Shown piece by piece: positions 6,750 to 14,694 of a DNA stretch of 64,000 nt. The DNA is from Falsiroseomonas sp051433195 (lineage in GTDB: Bacteria; Pseudomonadota; Alphaproteobacteria; Acetobacterales; Acetobacteraceae): positions 248,001-312,000 of the forward strand of contig NZ_JBHMFT010000003.1 of the NCBI RefSeq assembly GCF_051433195.1. The letters are read 5' to 3'. The stretch's first letter is position 1. Every line of letters starts with the position of its first letter. Position numbers and translations under genes: made by a program. A model generated the notes under the pieces. That model searched no databases. It was not told where the DNA came from and was given only the letters and a program-made list of their open reading frames with translations.

Positions 6750-8041
6750 TAGGCGGGGGTCAGCAGCCGTTCGACCTGCGCCGTCGCGGCGTGGCCAGGG
6801 TGGGCGCGGCGCAGCACGGCCAGATGCGCTTGCGCGCCCGCGCGATCGCCGGCCTTCAAGGCAGCCTCGGCCAGGTGCTGCTGTGCCATCGGATGATCCG
6901 GCACCGCCCGGATGGCCGCGCGCAAGGCCGCCATGGCCTGGGGCGCCTCGCCGAGCCGGGCGTGCAGCGCGCCGATCTGCGCCAGCTGGTTCGCCTCGCG
7001 CAGCGCGGCCGCGCGTAGGTCCCGCTCCAGCAGGATGCAGGCGGCCTCCAGCGCCGCCTCCGGATCAATGGATGGCGGGCTTGCCGGGGGCGGCGTGGCA
7101 GCCGGCTCGATCGGCTCGAACAGCGTCGGTTGGTCCGGGAACCAGCGGCGGCGCACCGCCTCGTTCACCTGGTCGAAGCGCGCCAGGAACGCCGCGGCCT
7201 CCGCCGGATGGGGCCGCCAGCCGCGGCCCGGCAGCGCCTCCGACGCCGCCTGGGTGAAGCGCCGCCACAGGGGCGATGCGGCGCTGAGCCCCTCGGCGGT
7301 GGCCTTGAGGTGCAGGCCCATGGCCCGCACCAGGTCGATGCCGCCCGGGGTGAGGGACAGGTTGGACTGCCGGTCCGGATCCCCCGCCGGCACCTGCAAC
7401 GGCACCTCGGCCAGTGCCAGGAAATCGTCGACGGCGTCGCCGTTCAACAGCCGCGGGCGCTCGAAGATGCGGGGCAGCATGGCGTCCTCGCCGAACACCG
7501 CGGCCCAGTCGTCCAACTGCTTCGCATAATCGTAGTGCGGCAGCGTCTCCGGCCCGTGCCGCGGCAGCATGGGTGGGCCGACATGGGCGACGCGCAGCGC
7601 CTGGGTGTAGCCGCTGGCGGCGTGCTGGTCCTGGCGGCGCAGGTAGATCACCACGCGCATGCGGCCTACATGCGGGGCCAGCAGGTCGCGCAGCGCGGCG
7701 ATGCGTTCGCGCGTATCCAGCAGCCCGCCGCACTGCTCGGCCGACAGGATGACGAGCCGCGTCGTCGCCGGCAGCCCCGCCATCTCGGCCTGGAACTCGC
7801 GACGGAAGCGGGCGAGCCGCGCTTCCGCGCCGATGCCGTCCCACAGCGCCGGGTTGAAGTGGCCGAGGCGCGACAGCGGCACCAGCGAAGCCGGCAGCAT
7901 GCCGTGGTTGGCCCAGCCGGGGGAAGCCGGATAGCAGACACCGAGCCTGGCCAGCGCCGCCCGCCGCGCGCCGAGCACCCGCTGGATCGAGGAGGTGCCG
8001 GTCTTCGACTGGCCGATATGCAGGAGCAGGTCGGGCTTCAT
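6749..8041 (-). CDS. sulfotransferase-like protein with C-terminal TPR region
   Basis: A 430-residue cytoplasmic protein. The N-terminus has LLHIGQSKTGTSSIQRV, the phosphosulfate-binding P-loop of PAPS-dependent sulfotransferases, and RMRVVIYLRRQDQHAASGY fits the family's 3'-phosphate site. After about residue 320 a proline-rich linker leads to helical repeats (ALREANQLAQIGALHARLGE, DRAGAQAHLAVLRRAHPG) that look like two or three TPRs. The start MKPDLLL lies 14 bp after the acetyltransferase stop, so the two are probably co-transcribed. The substrate is probably a surface glycan (inference). A shorter paralogue lies at 60.3-61.4 kb. Confidence 0.75.
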   Translation of the reverse strand: MKPDLLLHIGQSKTGTSSIQRVLGARRAALARLGVCYPASPGWANHGMLPASLVPLSRLGHFNPALWDGIGAEARLARFRREFQAEMAGLPATTRLVILSAEQCGGLLDTRERIAALRDLLAPHVGRMRVVIYLRRQDQHAASGYTQALRVAHVGPPMLPRHGPETLPHYDYAKQLDDWAAVFGEDAMLPRIFERPRLLNGDAVDDFLALAEVPLQVPAGDPDRQSNLSLTPGGIDLVRAMGLHLKATAEGLSAASPLWRRFTQAASEALPGRGWRPHPAEAAAFLARFDQVNEAVRRRWFPDQPTLFEPIEPAATPPPASPPSIDPEAALEAACILLERDLRAAALREANQLAQIGALHARLGEAPQAMAALRAAIRAVPDHPMAQQHLAEAALKAGDRAGAQAHLAVLRRAHPGHAATAQVERLLTPA

Positions 8042-8054
8042 CAGGCGCCCCGCT

Positions 8055-8579
8055 TCAGAGGGTCTTCCGGAACCAGACGCGGGAATGGCCGGCCGGCATG
8101 CCGTCCAGCCGGCCGAACTCGACATAGCCGTTGCGCTGCCAGAAGCCGGGGTTCTGGAAGCTGAAGGTATCCGTATAGGCCTGCCCGCAGCCACGTTCCC
8201 GCGCGATGGCCTCAGCCCGCAGCAGCAGCTCCGTGCCGACGCCCTTGCCCCGCGACTCACGCGAAAGCCAGAGCCAGTCGACGAACAGCCAGCCCCAGAA
8301 GGTCATCCCGAGCAGTCCGCCGCGCGTGCCCCCATCGGAGCCGCGGGCCAGCAGGGTGACGGGTTCGCGGTCGTAGGGGCCGCCCATCTCCTGGTTGAAG
8401 GTGTGCAGGCCGCGCTGGATGGCGGCTACGGCGTCGAGCTCGGGGAAGGTGTCCTCCGAGATTTCGATCCCGGTGTCCGCGGCCATCCCACGCGGCGCGT
8501 CGCCGGGCGAACCTGGCGGACTCGCGGCCGCTGAAAGGCTTTTCGGCCGTGTCGTCCTGCCCTTCGCCGCCTTCGCCAT
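8055..8579 (-). CDS. GNAT-family N-acetyltransferase
   Basis: A 174-residue protein. The acetyl-CoA-binding motif is LWLSRESRGKGVGTELLLRA (R/Q-x-x-G-x-G/A type), and the C-terminal AYTDTFSFQNPGFWQRNGY is the usual last strand-helix of the fold. A GGAGG site nine bases before the ATG of MAKAAKG decides the start; the fold itself begins near MAADTGIEISED, so the first 31 residues look like a flexible extension. Acceptor unknown. It leads a two-gene unit with the sulfotransferase. A related repeat element fills most of the 235-bp gap upstream. Confidence 0.8.
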   Translation of the reverse strand: MAKAAKGRTTRPKSLSAAASPPGSPGDAPRGMAADTGIEISEDTFPELDAVAAIQRGLHTFNQEMGGPYDREPVTLLARGSDGGTRGGLLGMTFWGWLFVDWLWLSRESRGKGVGTELLLRAEAIARERGCGQAYTDTFSFQNPGFWQRNGYVEFGRLDGMPAGHSRVWFRKTL

Positions 8580-8653
8580 GCCGTCGCGCCTCCTGTGCCG
8601 GGGCGGGAAGTGGCCACACCGCGCGGCGGCTGGAAAGGGGCGGCGCGCGCTCG

Positions 8654-8813
8654 GAGACCGTTTGAGAATGCCGGCGGCTGAGGATCCGCAGGGTATTTTG
8701 CGTCCCTGGCAGAAGGCGGACGCCGCCGATGCTGGTTGCAGCGGCAAGTTCGCCGACGCCCCAGGGGCGGACAAGACCCGCGGAGCCGACCCGTCCGGTG
8801 TTCCCAAACGGTC
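8654..8813. repeat. inverted-repeat element, long copy (MITE- or REP-like)
   Basis: The left end GAGACCGTTTGAGAATGCCG and the right end (read in reverse, GACCGTTTGGGAACACCGG) are imperfect inverted repeats. Both ends match the ends of the 72-bp element at 17.82 kb, including the internal GGGTCGGCTCCGCGGGTCTT read in reverse and CAGCCGCCGGC. About 85 bp in the middle (roughly 8690-8772) have no counterpart in the short copy. It lies wholly between parA and the acetyltransferase gene and encodes nothing. Two dispersed copies with shared ends suggest a mobile or structured repeat family. Confidence 0.65.
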
Positions 8814-8814
8814 G

Positions 8815-9450
8815 CTAACCCTGCCGCAATGCCATCAATGCTTCGGCGAGCGCCCGCATCTCGGTCGCGGCGACGGATTTCGGCGCGGATTCGGTCACCC
8901 CGAGCCCGGCGGCGAAGGCCTGGGCGATCCCGGTGCGATTGCCGATGGAAGGGCTCAGCAGGGTCAGGTCGCGTCGCCCGAGCTCCGCCAGGATCTGCGC
9001 CAGCAGCCGGCCGCTGGCGGGCGCGCGGTTCAGCGCGATGGCCGTCGGCCGCTTTTCGCCACGTGCGAGGTCGAGCGTGGCGTCCATGGCCCAGAGATCG
9101 GCGGAGGAGGGCTGCAACGGCACCAGCACCAGGTCCGCGTTGCGGATGGCGATGCGGGCGTCGGTGTCGGCATGCGGCGGCGTATCCAGTAGCACGACAT
9201 CCTGGCCACGCCGCAGCTTGTCCAGCGCCGCGGGCAGGCGCCATCCCGCTGGCGCGTCCAGGTGCAATGGCAGGGCGCGGGCGCCGGCCCGACTGCGCTC
9301 GTCGGCCCAGCGCGTCAGGGTCTGCTGCGGGTCCGTGTCCAGCAGGGCGACGCGCAGGCCCTGTCCGGCCAGCGCCGTCGCCAGGTTGGCACTGAGGGTG
9401 GATTTGCCGGCGCCGCCCTTGCGCTGCGCCACCGCCACGACGAAGGCCAT
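8815..9450 (-). CDS. ParA/MinD-like ATPase (orphan)
   Basis: A 211-residue deviant Walker-type ATPase. The P-loop QRKGGAGKST has the signature lysine, DTDPQQTLTRWADER follows as the A' region, and VVLLDTPPHADTDARIA is the Walker B. It lacks the N-terminal HTH of plasmid type Ia ParA. No ParB gene or parS-like cluster is nearby, so replicon partitioning is unlikely. Short orphan ParAs in alphaproteobacteria position cellular cargo, or act as small-cargo (ParC-like) ATPases. A GGAG site eight bases upstream supports the start. Confidence 0.8.
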   Translation of the reverse strand: MAFVVAVAQRKGGAGKSTLSANLATALAGQGLRVALLDTDPQQTLTRWADERSRAGARALPLHLDAPAGWRLPAALDKLRRGQDVVLLDTPPHADTDARIAIRNADLVLVPLQPSSADLWAMDATLDLARGEKRPTAIALNRAPASGRLLAQILAELGRRDLTLLSPSIGNRTGIAQAFAAGLGVTESAPKSVAATEMRALAEALMALRQG

Positions 9451-9539
9451 GCCTGCGACTCCGCGAGAGAGTGAGCGCCAAGCCTAACAGCTTGCGGTGC
9501 GCCGGTCCCGGTCAGACGGTCCCGGTCAGGCGGTCCAGT

Positions 9540-9914
9540 TCAGCGGCGGTCGGGCGGTGCGGTGGTGGAGGCATCCGGCCTCGCGCCGGGGCGCGCCGGA
9601 ATCGGGCTGTTGCCGAAATCCGTCATGCCCTCGCTGCGGTCGGGCCGCGTGGCACCGGGAACCGGCGGGGCCTGCAGGGTCTGGTGGCCGGGCGGCGGCT
9701 CGGTGCTCGGCGGCTGGGTGCGCGGCGTGCCGACGCCAATCGGCGGGCGTGCCGGGGCGGAGGGAGGACCGGCGCGGTCCCCCGGGACCTCCACGCGCGG
9801 CGGCTGCGAGCTGGCGGCGGGCTGCCGGTCGAGCTGACGGTCGAGTTGCTGCGCGGTGGCCTGGGCCGGTGGCAGCAACGCCAGGGCGGGGAGCAGGAGG
9901 AGTGCGGCTTTCAT
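9540..9914 (-). CDS. proline-rich exported protein, unknown function
   Basis: A 124-residue protein with a clear Sec signal, MKAALLLLPALALLPPAQATA, with likely cleavage before QQ. The mature part is a low-complexity string rich in Pro, Arg, Ser and Thr with no folded domain visible. The first mature residues repeat (QLDRQLDRQ). Such sequences are periplasmic linkers or wall-spanning segments, but nothing identifies a role. The ribosome-binding site is weak. The start is chosen because it gives the signal peptide; the same frame stays open far upstream only as antisense to nnr. Confidence 0.55.
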   Translation of the reverse strand: MKAALLLLPALALLPPAQATAQQLDRQLDRQPAASSQPPRVEVPGDRAGPPSAPARPPIGVGTPRTQPPSTEPPPGHQTLQAPPVPGATRPDRSEGMTDFGNSPIPARPGARPDASTTAPPDRR

Positions 9915-9980
9915 GAGCGTGTCAACGCCTGGCCTCGGTCCCGGGTTCGTTCGCGACGGGTGCTGCGATAGGCTGCGGCG

Positions 9981-11420
9981 ATGCACGAATTGCTGACACC
10001 GCAGGAGATGACACGCGCCGATGCGGCGGCGATCGCGGCCGGCGTGCCGGGCTTGCGCCTGATGGAGGCGGCGGGCCGCGCGGTGGCGCGGGCGATCCTG
10101 CGCCGCTACCGGCCGCACCCGGTGCTGGTGCTGGCCGGGCCGGGCAACAATGGCGGCGACGGTTATGTGGTCGCGCGGCTGCTGGACCAGGCGGGCTGGG
10201 GCGTGCGGCTGGCCGCGCTGGCGCCATCTTCCAGCGGCGATGCCGCGGCCATGGCGGCGCGCTGGCGCGGCCCGGTGGTGGCGACCACCCCGGCGGAGGC
10301 GGCGCGCGCCGGGCTGGTGGTGGATGCGGTGTTCGGCGCCGGGCTGGCGCGCCCGGTGACGGGGCTGGTGGCGGAGGTTCTGGCGGCGGCGCGGGAGGTG
10401 GTGGCGGTGGACGTGCCTTCCGGCCTGGATGGCGCGACCGGCGCGGTGCGCGGCTTCGCACCAAGGGCGGTCCTGACGGTGACCTTCTTCCGGCTGAAGC
10501 CGGGCCACCTGCTGCTGCCCGGCCGTACGTTGTGCGGCGAGGTGGAGCTGGCCGATATCGGATTGCCCGCGTCCGTGCTGCCGGGCCTGGGCGTGCGGAC
10601 CTTCCGCAACGGGCCGGCGCTGTGGCGGCTGCCGGTGCCGGGGGCCTCGGACCACAAATATGCGCGCGGGCATGTCGCGGTGCGGGCCGGTCCGGCGATG
10701 ACGGGGGCCGCGCGGCTGGTCGCGGCGGCGGCGCGCCGGGTCGGGGCAGGGCTGCTGACCATCCTGGCGGCCGATGCGGCGACGGCCGCGGTGCTGCGCG
10801 GCGGCGATGCTGGGGTGATGGTGGCCGAGGGCGATGCGGCGCCGCTGCTGGCGGATGCGCGGATCGGCACCTGGGTCATCGGGCCTGGCCTGCCGCCGGA
10901 TGCGGCCACGCTCCAGGCGCTGCGCGCGGCGGTGGCGGCGGGCCGGCAGGTGGTGGCGGATGCCGGAGCATTGCGCGCGGCGGCGGGCACGCCATCCGCG
11001 CTGGCCGGCTGCGCCGTGCTGACGCCCCATGCGGGAGAGTTCTCCGCGGTGTTCGGGCCGCCCGGGGAGGACCGGCTGGCGGCGGTGCGGGCGGCGGCGC
11101 GGGCGACCGGCGCGGTCATCATCCTGAAAGGTGCGGACAGTATCGTGGCGGCGCCGGATGGCCGTGCCGCGATCAACGCCAACGCGCCGCCCTGGCTGGC
11201 AACGGGTGGCACCGGGGATGTGCTGGCGGGCCTCGTCGCTGGCCTGCTCGCGCAGAGAATGCCGGCCTTCGAGGCTGCCTGCTGCGCCTGCCACCTGCAT
11301 GGGGCGGCGGCGCAGCGGATCGGGCCGGGGCTGCTGGCGGAGGATCTGCCGGGTGCGATGCCGGCCGTGCTGGCGGCAATGTTGCTCGACGTTCCCAGAG
11401 GAGTCGGGCATGGTTCCTGA
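9981..11420 (+). CDS. nnr: bifunctional NAD(P)H-hydrate epimerase / ADP-dependent NAD(P)HX dehydratase
   Basis: A 479-residue fusion of YjeF_N (about 1-205) and a ribokinase-like dehydratase domain (about 215-475). The epimerase part has VLAGPGNNGGDGYVVARLL. The dehydratase part has LTPHAGEFSAVFG and WLATGGTGDVLAGLVAGLL, the nucleotide and substrate motifs. The enzyme repairs hydrated NADH and NADPH formed by heat or GAPDH. The order and length are those of the bacterial bifunctional form. It starts 66 bp from the divergent proline-rich gene and is followed 21 bp later by malonyl-CoA decarboxylase, so the two may share a transcript. Confidence 0.92.
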   Translation: MHELLTPQEMTRADAAAIAAGVPGLRLMEAAGRAVARAILRRYRPHPVLVLAGPGNNGGDGYVVARLLDQAGWGVRLAALAPSSSGDAAAMAARWRGPVVATTPAEAARAGLVVDAVFGAGLARPVTGLVAEVLAAAREVVAVDVPSGLDGATGAVRGFAPRAVLTVTFFRLKPGHLLLPGRTLCGEVELADIGLPASVLPGLGVRTFRNGPALWRLPVPGASDHKYARGHVAVRAGPAMTGAARLVAAAARRVGAGLLTILAADAATAAVLRGGDAGVMVAEGDAAPLLADARIGTWVIGPGLPPDAATLQALRAAVAAGRQVVADAGALRAAAGTPSALAGCAVLTPHAGEFSAVFGPPGEDRLAAVRAAARATGAVIILKGADSIVAAPDGRAAINANAPPWLATGGTGDVLAGLVAGLLAQRMPAFEAACCACHLHGAAAQRIGPGLLAEDLPGAMPAVLAAMLLDVPRGVGHGS

Positions 11421-11441
11421 AATACGCTGAAAGGTTGCGTG

Positions 11442-12881
11442 ATGTCGGACGTCGCCGCCCCGCCCGGATTCATCGACCGCGCGCTGCGGCGCGTCACCTC
11501 CCTGTGGCGGGACATCGCCTCCTCCGCGCCCGGCGAGGGCGAGGGCATTGCGACGCAGATGCGCGCCTGCCTGGATGCGCGCGGCGGCGAGGTCTCGGCA
11601 CGCTCCCGCGCCGCGCGCCTGGCGCAGAGCTACCTGGCCGGCGACCATGCGCAGCGCGGCGAATTCCTGCGGGCGCTGGCCGGCTTCGACTCCGACATGC
11701 CGGCGGTTGCCAAGGCCTGGGAAGCCGTCGCGGCGGCGCAGGATACGGAGGCGCGGGCGACCGCCAAGGCCAAGCTGCGCCGGGTGCTGGAGCCGCCGCG
11801 CCTGCGGCTGCTGACGCAGTTCACCACCATCCCGGACGGCGTGAAGTTCCTCGTGGAGCTGCGCGCCGACCTGATGGCGCGGATGCGCGGCGACGCGATG
11901 CTGGAGGCGCTGGAGGCCGACCTGCGTGGCCTGCTGGCGAGCTGGTTCGATGTCGGCTTCCTGGAGCTGCGCCGCGTCGACTGGTCCTCCCCGGCCGAGC
12001 TGCTGGAGAAGCTGGTGCAGTACGAGGCGGTGCACCGCATCCGCAGCTGGCGCGACCTAAAGAACCGCCTGGATTCCGACCGCCGCTGCTACGCCTTCTT
12101 CCATCCGCGCATGCCGAACGAGCCGCTGATCTTCGTCGAGGTCGCGTTGGTCGAGGGCATGGCCGTCAACGTCCAGGCGCTGCTGGACGAGAAGGCGCCG
12201 CTGCTGGATGCGCGCGTCGCCGACACCGCGGTGTTCTATTCCATCAACAACTGCCAGCGTGGGCTGGATGGCATCTCCTTCGGCAACTTCCTGATCAAGC
12301 GGGTGGTGGAGCTGCTGTCCGTCGAATTCCGCAACCTGGACTGCTTCGCCACGCTGTCCCCCATCCCGGGCTTCCGCACCTGGCTGGAGGAACGGCTGGA
12401 GGCGGGCGACACGACGCTGTTGACGGAGGATGAGGCGACGGCACTGCGCACCGCCGCACCGCCCGACCTGGCGCTGGTGGCGCCCGGCGTGGAGGCCGGC
12501 AAGGGCGATGGCGAGACCGCCACCCAGACCCTGCGGCGGCTGATCGCCCGGCGCGGCTGGGCGCGGGTGGAGGCGACCTCGAAGGGGCTGGAGCCGATCC
12601 TGCTGCGCGCCGGCGCGCGCTACCTGCTGGCGGAATCGGGCCGCAATCCCAAGCGCGCGCGCGACCCGGTGGCGCATTTCCACCTGTCCAACGGGGCGCG
12701 GGTGGAGCGGCTGAACTGGCGCGGCGATACCTCGGAAAAGGGGTTCCGGGAATCCTGCGGGCTGATGGTGAACTACCGCTACGACCCGGAAAAGATCGAG
12801 GACTACCACGAGAGCTACGCCGGCGAGGGCAAGCGCGCCGCCTCCGCCGCCGTGCGCAAGCTGGCCAAGGGTTTCGTCTGA
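11442..12881 (+). CDS. malonyl-CoA decarboxylase
   Basis: A 479-residue enzyme converting malonyl-CoA to acetyl-CoA and CO2. It has an N-terminal helical domain (about 1-165) and a C-terminal GNAT-fold catalytic domain. Conserved blocks include HPRMPNEPLIFVEVAL, FYSINNCQRGLDGISFGNFL, DCFATLSPIPGF and DPVAHFHLSNGA with the catalytic histidine. In the second block I recall the family having YSIS, its second serine catalytic; here it is YSIN, which deserves an alignment. The ATG at 11442 is chosen over the GTG immediately before it for spacing to the AAGG site. It may protect against malonate or regulate fatty acid synthesis. Confidence 0.88.
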   Translation: MSDVAAPPGFIDRALRRVTSLWRDIASSAPGEGEGIATQMRACLDARGGEVSARSRAARLAQSYLAGDHAQRGEFLRALAGFDSDMPAVAKAWEAVAAAQDTEARATAKAKLRRVLEPPRLRLLTQFTTIPDGVKFLVELRADLMARMRGDAMLEALEADLRGLLASWFDVGFLELRRVDWSSPAELLEKLVQYEAVHRIRSWRDLKNRLDSDRRCYAFFHPRMPNEPLIFVEVALVEGMAVNVQALLDEKAPLLDARVADTAVFYSINNCQRGLDGISFGNFLIKRVVELLSVEFRNLDCFATLSPIPGFRTWLEERLEAGDTTLLTEDEATALRTAAPPDLALVAPGVEAGKGDGETATQTLRRLIARRGWARVEATSKGLEPILLRAGARYLLAESGRNPKRARDPVAHFHLSNGARVERLNWRGDTSEKGFRESCGLMVNYRYDPEKIEDYHESYAGEGKRAASAAVRKLAKGFV

Positions 12882-12941
12882 TGGGTTGAGCGCGCCGCGC
12901 GCGGCTGCAAGGATCGGCGGCGGAAACGTCGGGACAGAGAC

Positions 12942-14150
12942 TTGCAAGCGCGGACTGGGGTGCTGGGGGTGCCGGATTTCCGGCGCATCCTGCTGGTGGG
13001 GCTGCTGGTGTCCATCGCCCGCTGGCTGGAAATGCTGGTGATCGGCGTGGTGGTCTGGCAGCAGACGCACTCCGCCTTCCTGGTCGCCCTGATGACGCTG
13101 CTGCGGCTGCTGCCGATGGGGCTGTTCGGCGCCTTCCTCGGCGTCGCGGCGGACCGGGTGCAGCGACGCTCCGCGCTGATCCTGATGCTTTGGGTGCAGG
13201 CGGTGTCGGCGGCGGTGCTGGCGCTGCTGGCGTATGTCGGGATGCTGGCGGTGTGGCACCTGGCGGTGGCGAGCTTCGTCGCCGGCATCGTCTGGGGCGC
13301 CGACAATCCGGTGCGGCGGATGATGCTGGGCGAGGTCGTCGGCGCGCACCGCATGGCGACCGCGGTGTCCATGGATGTTGTCGCGAACAATGCCAGCCGC
13401 ATCGCCGGCCCGGCGCTCGGCGGCACCATCCTGGCGGCGGCGGGCGTGGGCGCGCCCTTCGTGCTGTCGCTGGTGCTGTATGCGGCGGCGGTGGTGGCGG
13501 CGCTGCGGCTGGCGCATCGCAGTACGGTGCTGCCGCCGCGGGGCTCCGTGCTGCGGGAGATGCGGGACAGCTTCGGCCTGGTGCTGCGCACGCCGGGCAT
13601 GGCCGGCGTGATGGTGGTGACGCTGATCTTCAACCTGTTCGGCTGGCCGGCCGGCAGCATGGTGCCGGTGATCGGGCAGGAGGATCTGCGGCTCGGCGCC
13701 GATGGCGTCGGGCTGCTGGCGGGAATGGATGGGCTCGGCGCGCTGATCGGCGCCGCGCTGCTGGTGCCGCTGGTGCGGCCGCGCTGGTACCGCGCGATCT
13801 ATGCCGGAGGTGCCGCGATGTTCTGCGGAATGTATGTGGTCTTCGCGCTGGTCGGGCAGCCGGTGCCGGCAGCCGTCGCGCTGCTGCTGGTGGGCGTGGG
13901 CAGCGCCGGCTTCGCCTCCATGCAGGCGACGCTGGTCTACACCACCGCGCCGCCCGAACTGCGCAGCCGCGCGCTCGGCGTGCTGTCCGCCTGCATCGGG
14001 CTGGGGCTGCTGGGCTTCCTGCATCTCGGCCTGATGGCGAACTGGCTCGGCGCCGCCACCGCCACGGCGCTGATCGGGGTGGAGGGGCTGCTGGCGCTGG
14101 TGCTGACGCGGCGCTGGTGGCGCGAGCCTATTTCACCGCGAGATCGGTAA
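12942..14150 (+). CDS. MFS transporter
   Basis: About 402 residues with ten to twelve hydrophobic helices, of the major facilitator superfamily (MFS_3/EntS-like exporters). The inter-helix loop GVAADRVQRRSALILM (motif A region) and ADNPVRRMMLGEVVG are typical of this branch. The start is uncertain. No ATG precedes the first helix; the TTG at 12942 gives MQARTGVLGVPDFRRIL, and in-frame GTGs at 12960 and 12969 would also preserve helix 1. It lies 60 bp after malonyl-CoA decarboxylase, and its last 23 bp overlap the convergent next gene. Substrate unknown. Confidence 0.8.
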   Translation: MQARTGVLGVPDFRRILLVGLLVSIARWLEMLVIGVVVWQQTHSAFLVALMTLLRLLPMGLFGAFLGVAADRVQRRSALILMLWVQAVSAAVLALLAYVGMLAVWHLAVASFVAGIVWGADNPVRRMMLGEVVGAHRMATAVSMDVVANNASRIAGPALGGTILAAAGVGAPFVLSLVLYAAAVVAALRLAHRSTVLPPRGSVLREMRDSFGLVLRTPGMAGVMVVTLIFNLFGWPAGSMVPVIGQEDLRLGADGVGLLAGMDGLGALIGAALLVPLVRPRWYRAIYAGGAAMFCGMYVVFALVGQPVPAAVALLLVGVGSAGFASMQATLVYTTAPPELRSRALGVLSACIGLGLLGFLHLGLMANWLGAATATALIGVEGLLALVLTRRWWREPISPRDR

Positions 14151-14598
14151 GCCGGCAGGTATCCACCTGGCGGCGTTCCTCCGCCCGGCCGTCGTTGAAG
14201 ACGATCCGCAGGTCGTTGACGCAGGCGCCGCGCGGCAGGCCGATGACGAAGCGCTGGCCCGGCGGCACGACGGCGGTGCCCAGGCGGTCCGGCCCCCAGT
14301 TGTGATCGGTGCTGGGGGAGACATAGACCTCCCGGATCGTCTGGCTGCCGCCATTCACCAGGCGGAAGGACGGGTCGGGCGCGCGGCTGGTGGCGGGCGC
14401 CACGCCGGATTGGCGCTGCCGTTCCCACTGGCGCTGCTGCATGTGGCGCTGGAGCATGTGCTCGTTCATCGTGCCGAGCAGCGAGCCCTGCGGGTTGTTC
14501 CAGGTGGTGCCGCCGGGGCCGTTCGGCAGCCAGTACTGCTGGGAAGCGGCGGGGCCGGAGACCAGCAGGGCGAGGAGGGGGAGCGAGGCGAGGCGCAT
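14128..14598 (-). CDS. exported protein, unknown function
   Basis: A 156-residue protein with an N-terminal Sec signal, MRLASLPLLALLVSGPAASQ, cleaved near AAS-QQ. A Gln/Met-rich middle (MLQRHMQQRQWERQRQ) joins a small C-terminal domain with VNGGSQTIREVYVSP and two cysteines (GACVNDLRI, DTCRLTDLAV) that could form a disulfide in the periplasm. This pattern recurs in short alphaproteobacterial periplasmic proteins of unknown role. An AGGA site ten bases before the ATG supports the start. The 3' end overlaps the MFS gene on the opposite strand by 23 bp. Confidence 0.65.
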   Translation of the reverse strand: MRLASLPLLALLVSGPAASQQYWLPNGPGGTTWNNPQGSLLGTMNEHMLQRHMQQRQWERQRQSGVAPATSRAPDPSFRLVNGGSQTIREVYVSPSTDHNWGPDRLGTAVVPPGQRFVIGLPRGACVNDLRIVFNDGRAEERRQVDTCRLTDLAVK

Positions 14599-14694
14599 CG
14601 GCGACGGATCCTGTGGCGGGTGGCTTTGAGGGCCGCACCCTGCCAGGGCGATGTTGCGCCGCGACTTCATCAGCAGTGATACAAAGTTTCCTAT

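Noticed and set aside
8815..9914. A plasmid-type partition cassette (ParA plus the proline-rich protein)
   Set aside because: The second protein has a signal peptide and no DNA-binding domain, and there are no parS-like repeats.
9540..12035. An 831-codon leftward frame across nnr and malonyl-CoA decarboxylase
   Set aside because: Only the last 124 codons, beginning with a signal peptide, lie outside other genes; the rest is antisense to well-supported genes.
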